The position numbers and the translations under genes were made by a program. From positions 1-9,001 of the forward strand of contig NZKX01000064.1 in the NCBI GenBank assembly GCA_002694025.1: 9,001 nucleotides of DNA, given 5' to 3'. A model generated the notes under the pieces. The model did not search any database, had not been told where the DNA came from, and saw nothing but the letters and a program-made list of their open reading frames with translations. The number at the start of each line of letters is the position of its first letter. Within the stretch, counting starts at the first letter, position 1. Source of the DNA: Fidelibacterota bacterium. GTDB lineage: Bacteria; Marinisomatota; Marinisomatia; Marinisomatales; UBA1611. This document shows, in pieces, positions 1-6,490 of this stretch.

Positions 1-344
1 AACCAATCGGTTTGCTTGATGTCTCAATATCTCGTAACGCTTATGGAAGACAAATCCATTCATCCAAAAAAAAGATACATGTGTTGATTGACCAAGAAAA
101 TAAAATGGAAATAGCTTCAACATTCATTAGAGCACCCATCATTCAACACATTGGAAAAAATATTGATATTATTGCAAAGCAGGATAATCAACCTGTTGCA
201 ATTCTTTCAAAAAATCATCTGGGTCTAACATTCCACCCTGAAATTGACAATATTGGCATCTTTCACAAAATGATGTTTGACTCTTCGAGCAAATTTTACT
301 TTAAAAAACTAAAATATGGCCATGCAACACAAAATTCTTTCTAA
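1..344 (+). CDS. pdxT: Pyridoxal 5'-phosphate synthase glutaminase subunit PdxT, 3' part (5' end outside window)
   Basis: This is the C-terminal 113 residues of a class I glutamine amidotransferase; the reading frame enters at base 3 and is open to the window edge. PdxT hydrolyses glutamine and channels ammonia to PdxS, which builds pyridoxal phosphate from ribose 5-phosphate and glyceraldehyde 3-phosphate in the cytoplasm. Family-typical stretches are GLLDVSISRNAYGRQ at the start, FIRAP in the middle (about bases 117-131), and FHPE (231-242), which supplies the His and Glu of the catalytic triad. The nucleophile Cys and the oxyanion loop lie upstream, outside the window. The TTG at base 12 is internal, not a start, because the conserved residues continue before it. 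The stop codon lies inside the start of dxs, so the two genes are probably co-transcribed. A pdxS gene would be expected upstream but cannot be seen here. Confidence 0.93.
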   Translation, partial: PIGLLDVSISRNAYGRQIHSSKKKIHVLIDQENKMEIASTFIRAPIIQHIGKNIDIIAKQDNQPVAILSKNHLGLTFHPEIDNIGIFHKMMFDSSSKFYFKKLKYGHATQNSF

Positions 345-2247
345 TTTAAAATCCCCTAAAGATATAAGGGGATATAATAATGAGGAGTTGTTAGATCTAT
401 GTAAAGAGATTCGTTCATTTACGATAGACACCATTACAGAGATTGGTGGCCATTTAGCTCCTACTTTGGGCGTTGTTGAGTTATCTGTCGCGTTGCATTA
501 TGTTTTTAATACCCCCAAAGATAAACTTGTATGGGATGTTGGTCATCAAGGGTATGCTCATAAATTACTCACAGGACGATTTAATGATTTTAAAACTATT
601 AGGAAGTTTAATGGCCTGAGTGGTTTTTTAAAACGTTCTGAAAGTGAATATGATGAAATTGGAGCAGGGCACGCTTCTACCTCTATTTCAGCTGCTCTGG
701 GGATAGCTGAAGCTAGAAGACAAAAGGATGAAAATTTTAGAGTTGCTGCAATAATTGGAGACGGATCAATGACTGGAGGACTCGCTTTTGAAGGAATAAA
801 CAATGCAGGTCATCTTGGTAAACAATTTTTGGTTATCTTGAACGACAACGAAATGTCCATAAGCCCAAATGTAGGTGCAATTTCAAGATATTTCACGCGC
901 TTAATTTCAAATCCTCTTTACAATAGAGTTCGAAATGAATTTTGGGATATTACTGGGAAACTTCCAGTTGCTAGAAGTAAAACAAGAGCATTAATAAAAA
1001 AAGTAGAAGAAAGTCTAAAAAGTTTAATTGTACCAGGAATTTTATTTGACGAGCTAGGTTTTAGATATTTCGGTCCCATAGATGGGCATGATCTTTCTGA
1101 ACTAGTTAACACTCTAAATAATATTAAGGATATACAAAATCCTGTGCTTCTTCATATTTTGACTAAAAAAGGGAAGGGAATGGTCTCCTTAGATATGAAG
1201 AATCGAGAATATCATGATGATGCTATTAGATTTCATGCTGTAAAAGCAGGTAGTAACCAAAATGCTCAACCTAAAGTCAAAAAATCAAAAACCATCCAAA
1301 AATCCTCTATTCCAATTTTCCAAGATGTTTTTGGTAAACTAGTTTGTGAAATTGCGCAAACCAGGAAAGACACCGTATGTATTACTGCTGCAATGAGAGA
1401 AGGTACTGGACTAGTAGAATATTCAAAAATGTTCCCAGGTAGATACTACGACGTTGGTATTGCCGAAGGGCATGCAGTAACATTCGCTTCAGGGTTAGCC
1501 TCACAAGGAATTCGTCCCATTGTAGCTATTTACTCCACATTTTTGCAAAGAGCATATGATCATATTATTCATGATTGTGCCATCCAACATTTACCAGTTA
1601 TTTTTTGTCTTGATAGGTCTGGTATTGCTGGAGAAGACGGACCGACGCATCACGGAGCACTAGATCTTTCTTATCTTAGATGCATCCAAGATTTAATATT
1701 GACTGCACCAAAAAATGGAAATGAGTTTAGAAATCTGCTGCACACAGCCCTAAACATTATGGATAAGCCATTTGCAATTAGATATCCAAAATCCAGCTCT
1801 ATTGAATTCGACTATTCTGGACAAATGGAGTTGCTTCCAATTGGCTCATGGGAAATATGTAAAGAAGGCAAAGATGGTGCAATTTTAGCTGTCGGACCAA
1901 TGGTTTACAATGCTTTGGATGTTGCAAAAAAAATGAATTCATTTGGAATAAATCTTGAAGTTGTAAACTGTCGCTTTATTAAACCAATGGACATCTCATA
2001 TTTATCTAGTGCAGTTTCCAAATTTTCAAACATAATAACTTTAGAGGAAAGTAATATAAGCGGTGGGTTTGGCGATGGAGTATCTAGTTGGTTGTTGGAA
2101 AATAATTTCAAAGGAAAGTTAAAAAGAATAGGCCTACCGGACTCTTTTGTACAGCATGGCTCAAGAATAGAAATTTTAAAAAGTATTGGTCTTGATAGTG
2201 ATAGTCTTTTTCATACTGTTCAATCTGCATTTGATATCAAAAGATAA
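316..2247 (+). CDS. dxs: 1-deoxy-D-xylulose-5-phosphate synthase
   Basis: Dxs is a cytoplasmic thiamine-diphosphate enzyme that condenses pyruvate with glyceraldehyde 3-phosphate, the first step of the MEP isoprenoid pathway. The 643-residue length is slightly above the E. coli enzyme (620). Visible marks are: GGH at 44-46 (equivalent to the E. coli active-site His49), DVGHQGYAHK at 74-83, the ThDP/Mg motif GDGSMTGG at 148-155 closed by NDN at 176-178, and FGPIDGHD at 252-259. The transketolase-type pyrimidine domain carries MREGTG at 360-365, whose Glu362 should activate the cofactor, and THHG at 444-447. A lysine-rich linker lies at about 310-331. The ATG at 316 overlaps pdxT by 29 bases. 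A second in-frame ATG at 322 gives a start (MQHKILSNL) closer to the usual Dxs N-terminus and cannot be excluded. No clear Shine-Dalgarno precedes either, so translational coupling to pdxT is plausible. Confidence 0.97.
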   Translation: MAMQHKILSNLKSPKDIRGYNNEELLDLCKEIRSFTIDTITEIGGHLAPTLGVVELSVALHYVFNTPKDKLVWDVGHQGYAHKLLTGRFNDFKTIRKFNGLSGFLKRSESEYDEIGAGHASTSISAALGIAEARRQKDENFRVAAIIGDGSMTGGLAFEGINNAGHLGKQFLVILNDNEMSISPNVGAISRYFTRLISNPLYNRVRNEFWDITGKLPVARSKTRALIKKVEESLKSLIVPGILFDELGFRYFGPIDGHDLSELVNTLNNIKDIQNPVLLHILTKKGKGMVSLDMKNREYHDDAIRFHAVKAGSNQNAQPKVKKSKTIQKSSIPIFQDVFGKLVCEIAQTRKDTVCITAAMREGTGLVEYSKMFPGRYYDVGIAEGHAVTFASGLASQGIRPIVAIYSTFLQRAYDHIIHDCAIQHLPVIFCLDRSGIAGEDGPTHHGALDLSYLRCIQDLILTAPKNGNEFRNLLHTALNIMDKPFAIRYPKSSSIEFDYSGQMELLPIGSWEICKEGKDGAILAVGPMVYNALDVAKKMNSFGINLEVVNCRFIKPMDISYLSSAVSKFSNIITLEESNISGGFGDGVSSWLLENNFKGKLKRIGLPDSFVQHGSRIEILKSIGLDSDSLFHTVQSAFDIKR

Positions 2248-2260
2248 TTATAGATAATTA
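2242..2260 (+). repeat. Two 9-bp direct repeats one helical turn apart
   Basis: AGATAATTA occurs at 2242-2250 and again at 2252-2260, a 10-bp period. The first copy covers the dxs stop codon. The second runs into a 12-bp perfect AT-only palindrome, ATTAATATTAAT, at 2257-2268. In so AT-rich a gap this may be chance; a regulator site for the downstream mutase gene is the alternative. Confidence 0.3.
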
Positions 2261-2276
2261 ATATTAATATTTTGCT

Positions 2277-2282
2277 TATAAT
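2277..2282 (+). promoter_or_regulatory. Candidate -10 box (TATAAT) upstream of the acyl-CoA mutase gene
   Basis: A perfect TATAAT lies 46 bases before the mutase ATG, with a TG two bases upstream but no recognisable -35 at 17 bases. Transcription from it would start near 2289 and give a leader of about 40 bases, a more conventional arrangement than the box at 2320-2328. AT-rich sequence makes chance matches frequent. Confidence 0.35.
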
Positions 2283-2311
2283 TGCTTTTTTAAATATATT
2301 GAGTAAAAGCA
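2283..2311. repeat. Inverted repeat with 7-bp arms before the mutase gene
   Basis: TGCTTTT (2283-2289) and AAAAGCA (2305-2311) are exact reverse complements separated by 15 bases. The right arm directly follows the -35-like hexamer of the second candidate promoter. No T-run follows, so it does not look like an intrinsic terminator. It could be an operator half-site pair or chance. Confidence 0.25.
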
Positions 2312-2328
2312 TTTAGTGCTGCTATAAT
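2299..2328 (+). promoter_or_regulatory. Promoter-like -35 / extended -10 abutting the mutase start codon
   Basis: TTGAGT (2299-2304), an 18-base spacer, then TGCTATAAT (2320-2328) match a sigma-70 promoter with a perfect extended -10. The -10 ends at the base before the ATG at 2329. A transcript from it would begin near 2334-2336, inside the coding sequence, so the match is either fortuitous or means that the true start or the promoter is elsewhere. Confidence 0.35.
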
Positions 2329-3987
2329 ATGAGTATCCAATTAGAACTATTTCAAAAGCAATACAAGAAATGGGAAAATGAAGTAAAATCCGTTAAGGAA
2401 AGAGACTTTGATTTTGAAACTTTGTCAGGCGAGAGTCAAAAAACTTGCTATTTCCCATCTAATCCATCTCATGATTACCTTTCGAAAATTGGTTTTCCCG
2501 GTCAATATCCTTTTACTCGAGGTGTGCATTCAAACCTCTACAGAGGAAAACTTTGGACTATGAGGCAATTTGCAGGTTTTGGAACACCTGAAGAAACGAA
2601 TAAGCGATTTAAACAGCTATTAAAAAAAGGACAAACGGGATTATCTGTCGCATACGATATGCCAACATTGATGGGTTTTGATCCAGATCACTATTTATCA
2701 AAAGGAGAGGTAGGTAAATGTGGAGTAAGTGTATTTTCATTACCCGAAATGGAAAAACTTTTTGAAGGAATAAATTTAAAGGATATCACTGTTTCTCAGA
2801 CAATAAATGGCCCTGCAATTGTATTGTTAGCTTTTTATATTGCTACTAGCGAAAAACAAGGTTTAGTTCCCTCCCAATTAAAGGGAACACTCCAAAATGA
2901 TATATTAAAGGAATTTACAGCACAGAAAGAGTGGATTTTTCCTCCTGACCCTTCAATGAGATTGATTACAGATATGTTATCATACTGCACCAAATCAATG
3001 CCGTATTATAATACTATATCCATTAGTGGATATCATATAAGAGAGGCAGGTTCTACTGCCGTCCAAGAATTAGCATTTACTTTGGCAGATGGTTTTACAT
3101 ATCTAGATTATGGTATCAAAGCAGGTATTGATATTGATGAATTTGCGCCTAGGCTGTCTTTCTTTTTTAATTCTCATCTTGATTTCTTTGAGGAAATTGC
3201 TAAATTCAGAGCTGCAAGGCGTATTTGGGCTAAAAAATTAAAAATTAAATACAAAGCTAAAAATGAAAAGTCATGGAAACTTCGTTTTCATACCCAAACT
3301 GCAGGATGCAGCTTAACAGCTCAACAACCTGAAAATAATATTGCTAGAACTGGTTTTCAGGCCCTTGCTGCCGTTTTGGGTGGGACTCAAAGTTTACATA
3401 CAAATGCGATGGATGAAACACTTGCACTGCCCACTGAAAAGTCAGCCGAAATTGCATTAAGGACACAGCAATTAATTGCATATGAAACAGGAGTTGCTAA
3501 TGTCGTAGATCCATTAGGTGGCTCTTGGTATTTAGAGCATTTAACAGATAAAATTGAAAATGATGTAGAAAACTATTTCAAAGAAATTGAAAGTTTAGGC
3601 GGTGTAATTCCAGCAATTGAAGATGGGTTTTTTCAGAGAGAAATTTCCAGGTCAGCTTCAGAATATCAATCTAAAGTTGATAATCAAGAAAGAATTGTTG
3701 TCGGCGTTAATAAGTTCAAAGAAAATAATGAGGAAATTGATATACCTCTTCTTAATATAAATGAAGATGTAGGAAGTAATCAAATCGCACAATTACAAAT
3801 TCTTAAAAAGAATAGAAGCCAATCAAACGTAAATTTAATCCTAGAAGAGATTACAAAGGTTTGTAAAACTGGTGAAAATCTTATGCCATTTATTATTTCA
3901 GCTGCTAAAGAACATGCAACTGTTGGTGAAATAGTCGAAGCAATGAGAAATGAGTTTGGAGAGTGGCAAGAAACTGTTGGTTTCTAA
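2329..3987 (+). CDS. Coenzyme-B12-dependent acyl-CoA mutase large subunit (methylmalonyl-CoA mutase family, isobutyryl-CoA-mutase-like)
   Basis: The 552-residue protein is a complete catalytic (TIM-barrel) subunit of the methylmalonyl-CoA mutase family. Family blocks are YPFTRGVHSNLYRG (60-73), LWTMRQFAGFGT (75-86), GQTGLSVAYD (101-110), GTLQNDILKEF (186-196), SISGYHIREAGSTAVQ (231-246) with His236 equivalent to active-site His244 of the Propionibacterium enzyme, and DPLGGSWYLE (394-403). The sequence ends at the normal end of split large subunits (about 550-565 residues). The B12-binding domain (DxHxxG) is absent and must come from a separate small subunit not in this window. Residues equivalent to Tyr89 and Arg207 of methylmalonyl-CoA mutase are Phe81 and Gln199. 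That is the Phe/Gln pair of isobutyryl-CoA mutase, so the substrate is probably not a dicarboxylic acyl-CoA. It might instead be n-butyryl/isobutyryl-CoA or a relative. The ATG start has no visible Shine-Dalgarno. The next gene follows after 15 bases in the same frame. Confidence 0.92.
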   Translation: MSIQLELFQKQYKKWENEVKSVKERDFDFETLSGESQKTCYFPSNPSHDYLSKIGFPGQYPFTRGVHSNLYRGKLWTMRQFAGFGTPEETNKRFKQLLKKGQTGLSVAYDMPTLMGFDPDHYLSKGEVGKCGVSVFSLPEMEKLFEGINLKDITVSQTINGPAIVLLAFYIATSEKQGLVPSQLKGTLQNDILKEFTAQKEWIFPPDPSMRLITDMLSYCTKSMPYYNTISISGYHIREAGSTAVQELAFTLADGFTYLDYGIKAGIDIDEFAPRLSFFFNSHLDFFEEIAKFRAARRIWAKKLKIKYKAKNEKSWKLRFHTQTAGCSLTAQQPENNIARTGFQALAAVLGGTQSLHTNAMDETLALPTEKSAEIALRTQQLIAYETGVANVVDPLGGSWYLEHLTDKIENDVENYFKEIESLGGVIPAIEDGFFQREISRSASEYQSKVDNQERIVVGVNKFKENNEEIDIPLLNINEDVGSNQIAQLQILKKNRSQSNVNLILEEITKVCKTGENLMPFIISAAKEHATVGEIVEAMRNEFGEWQETVGF

Positions 3988-4002
3988 AAGAAGATTATAA
4001 AA

Positions 4003-5067
4003 TTGCAACGTAAAATAGTACATATAGTAGAAACAGGCACTATTGGAGAACCATTAATTGGGCTACTTTGTGATTATCAAAAACAATTGGGCATTGATGA
4101 AGTGACTTTTTCAAAAACTTCTCCATTGAAAGATGATCGTTCTAAAGTTTTGGATTTAGTTGAAAGAGGGGCTAGACTATGCGTTCAAGATGGTTTAGAA
4201 AAAAATTTTAAAAAACTCGGTATGGATCCAGATTTAGATTCAAATGAAGCAATTAAGAGGGCTATGGTTGTTATTGACTGTACACCGAAAGGAGTAGGTA
4301 TTGAGAATAAAAATTTTATTTACAATAAATTTGCGAATAATGTAAAAGGATTTTTAGCACAAGGCAGTGAAAATGGTTTTGGTAAAAAATATGCTAGGGG
4401 TATAAATGATAATGCTCTCTCACCTAAAGATAAATTCATTCAAATAGTATCTTGTAATACACATAATATTTCGTGTATAACTAATACGATAGGTATCTCT
4501 CCTGATCCCGAAAACTTCATTGAAGGAAAATATGTATGTATTAGGCGTGCTAATGATATTAGTCAGCTGACTAATTATATTCCATCTCCTCAGGTTAAAT
4601 ATCATATTGATGATAGTTATGGATCGCATCACGCAGCTGATGCGGCAGAACTTTTCTCAACTTTAGGTCATGATTTAGACTTGTTTTCTTCAGAAATGAA
4701 AGTTAACAGTCAGTACATGCATGTTTTGTGGTTTAATGTAAAAGTGAAAGAGCCCACTACATTAAATGAAGTGAAAGAAAAATTTTTTAACAATAAGTTT
4801 ATTTCTATGACTAATAAGGATTTAACTAGTAGTGTTTTTTCATTTGGAAGAGACCATGGGCATTATGGAAGGATAATGAATCAAAGTGTAATTGTTGAAC
4901 AAACACTTAATGTAAGAAATGATCATGAAATAACAGGATTTTGTTTTACCCCCCAAGATGGTAACTCTATTTTAAGTTCGATATCTGCAGCTGAATGGTT
5001 TCTTTATCCTCATTCTTACCAAGATAAAATTCAATGTTTATCAAAACTATTTTTTAACAATATCTAG
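4003..5067 (+). CDS. Archaeal-type (type II) glyceraldehyde-3-phosphate dehydrogenase-like protein, divergent
   Basis: I align this 354-residue protein from memory with archaeal type II GAPDH along its whole length. Matching blocks are GTIG (12-15) in the N-terminal Rossmann loop, SKTSP (37-41; archaeal TKTRP), VVIDCTPKGVG (89-99; archaeal VVDGAPKKIG), LAQGSE (118-123), and VSCNTHN (149-155) with presumed nucleophile Cys151 (archaeal VSCNTT). Further on come RRAND (181-185; archaeal RRAAD), SHH (208-210), MH at 239-240 (archaeal MHMH), FGRDHG (281-286) and EQTLNV (299-304). Bacterial GAPDH is normally the unrelated-looking type I, so this is unusual in a bacterium. Glu10 replaces the first Gly of the GxGxxG nucleotide loop. 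The only usual start codon after the upstream stop is TTG at 4003, placed right before the first beta strand, with AAGAAG nine bases upstream as a weak ribosome site. It probably shares a transcript with the acyl-CoA mutase gene. The reaction could be a GAPDH step or another aldehyde or acyl oxidoreduction; the substrate is unproven. Confidence 0.8.
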   Translation: MQRKIVHIVETGTIGEPLIGLLCDYQKQLGIDEVTFSKTSPLKDDRSKVLDLVERGARLCVQDGLEKNFKKLGMDPDLDSNEAIKRAMVVIDCTPKGVGIENKNFIYNKFANNVKGFLAQGSENGFGKKYARGINDNALSPKDKFIQIVSCNTHNISCITNTIGISPDPENFIEGKYVCIRRANDISQLTNYIPSPQVKYHIDDSYGSHHAADAAELFSTLGHDLDLFSSEMKVNSQYMHVLWFNVKVKEPTTLNEVKEKFFNNKFISMTNKDLTSSVFSFGRDHGHYGRIMNQSVIVEQTLNVRNDHEITGFCFTPQDGNSILSSISAAEWFLYPHSYQDKIQCLSKLFFNNI

Positions 5068-5113
5068 AATTGATTTTTTTAGAAAATAGATTTTATTTTA
5101 ATTAATTATTAGA

Positions 5114-6484
5114 TTGTTCATCAAAAATATTAAAAAAGATCCATTTACCTTATTATTTACAAAAGAACTTTATTCTTTAAAATATCTAAAAAAAAATGAT
5201 AAGATAATAATTGCAGTTTCTGGAGGTTTGGATTCAATAGCACTTCTGTTTCTTTTACATCATTTAAATAGATATAAACTAATAGTTGCCCACATTGATC
5301 ATTCAATCCGTGAGGACAGTGTAAAAGACAGGATATTCGTAGAAGGCATTTGTGCAGAACTTAATATTCAATTTTTCTCTAAAAAACTAGAGATCAACTC
5401 TAGACCTAAAATACAGAGCATTGAAGAATGGGCGAGACAACAAAGATATGAATATTTTAAAAATCTGTGTCATGAAACAAAAAGTAGATGGGTGATGACG
5501 GGGCATCACTGCAATGATCATACAGAAACTATTCTAATGAATTTATCAAGGAAAACTGGTGTCATTGGGTTAGCAGGAATACCTAAAAAAAATGGTAAAA
5601 TTATTAGACCTCTTCTTTCTTTTACCAAAAAAGAGGTATGTGATTTTGTAACAAGAGTAGGACTTCCTTTTATCGAAGACTCAACAAATTTCGATATATC
5701 TATTCCAAGAAATTTCATCCGTAGAAAAGTTGTAAAACCCTGGGAATTAAAAGTACCTCATCTTATTAAAGCAATTTATAAATCTTCTCAATACTTTGAA
5801 GAATGGAAATTATCATTAGATCAGTTGTTAAGAAACTTCATAATTAATCACTTAAAAATATCAGATAAAAAAATAGAAATTCCTTTGAGTTTAATTAGCA
5901 GCTTGCCAAATCTTGGCAAGTCAAGACTATTTCAATTATTATTTGAAAAAGATAAAACCTTATGGTCAAAACATGATCTTGAAATGCTAGAACATTTTAT
6001 AAATAAAGGCTCTACAGGAAAGACTTTTAATTTAATAAACTCATGGTTATTATTATATAATCGAGGAAAAATTATAGCATTTAGAAATAGGAGCATTAAT
6101 TTGAAAAGACGTGTTAGCATTGAACCTAACAAATCAATTTATTTTAATAATAGCGAATATAAAATTATCACTAACAAAATTTTTCATAATAATACATGTT
6201 CTAAAAATGAAGAATTAGTTGATTGGTCCAAGTTAAAGAATAAAAAGCTAAAAATTCGTATTTGGGACAGCGGAGATATTTTTCAACCATTAGGAATGAA
6301 AAATAAAAAAAAGATAAGTGATTTCCTTGTAAATGAAAAAATCAATATTGTAGCAAAAAAAAGCCAGAGTGTTTTAACTGTAGATGGAGAAGTTGCCTGG
6401 GTTTGCGGGCTAAGAATTTCTGAATGGGTCAAAATTACAGAAAACACCAAAGAAAAAGCTTTGCTTAAATATAATCCTTTATAA
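5114..6484 (+). CDS. tilS: tRNA(Ile)-lysidine synthetase
   Basis: TilS uses ATP to attach lysine to C34 of the CAU-anticodon tRNA-Ile, changing its decoding from AUG to AUA; it is essential in most bacteria and likely important in an AT-rich genome that uses many AUA codons. The 456-residue protein has the PP-loop ATPase motif SGGLDS at 36-41, HIDHSIRED at 60-68, and EEWARQQRYEYF at 104-115. It also has HHCNDHTET at 131-139 (family AHHxDDQxET) and DSTNF...RNFIRRKV at 189-206. The C-terminal TilS domain spans about 395-456 (IWDSGDIFQPLGM, then ISDFLVNEKI). No ATG lies between the upstream in-frame stop and the PP-loop, so TTG at 5114 is the most likely start; no Shine-Dalgarno is visible. It begins 46 bases after the GAPDH-like gene and ends 6 bases before hpt, with which it probably forms an operon. 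Confidence 0.96.
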   Translation: MFIKNIKKDPFTLLFTKELYSLKYLKKNDKIIIAVSGGLDSIALLFLLHHLNRYKLIVAHIDHSIREDSVKDRIFVEGICAELNIQFFSKKLEINSRPKIQSIEEWARQQRYEYFKNLCHETKSRWVMTGHHCNDHTETILMNLSRKTGVIGLAGIPKKNGKIIRPLLSFTKKEVCDFVTRVGLPFIEDSTNFDISIPRNFIRRKVVKPWELKVPHLIKAIYKSSQYFEEWKLSLDQLLRNFIINHLKISDKKIEIPLSLISSLPNLGKSRLFQLLFEKDKTLWSKHDLEMLEHFINKGSTGKTFNLINSWLLLYNRGKIIAFRNRSINLKRRVSIEPNKSIYFNNSEYKIITNKIFHNNTCSKNEELVDWSKLKNKKLKIRIWDSGDIFQPLGMKNKKKISDFLVNEKINIVAKKSQSVLTVDGEVAWVCGLRISEWVKITENTKEKALLKYNPL

Positions 6485-6490
6485 AAGATC

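Noticed and set aside
2329..3987. Mutase read as a truncated methylmalonyl-CoA mutase that lost its B12 domain
   Set aside because: Length and C-terminal ending fit the normal split large subunits (IcmA/HcmA type), whose B12 domain is a separate protein; the frame is intact.
2329..3987. Mutase as a 2-hydroxyisobutyryl-CoA mutase (HcmA)
   Set aside because: HcmA has Ile at the Tyr89-equivalent place and a characteristic Asp nearby; here there are Phe81 and Ala108.
5070..5099. TTGATT-N18-TATTTT as a tilS promoter
   Set aside because: Both hexamers match poorly, the gap is almost pure A/T, and the leader would be only a few bases.
6296..6312. Homopolymer A runs in tilS as a frameshift site
   Set aside because: The reading frame continues through the conserved C-terminal TilS domain without a break, so there is no sign of a slip or disruption.
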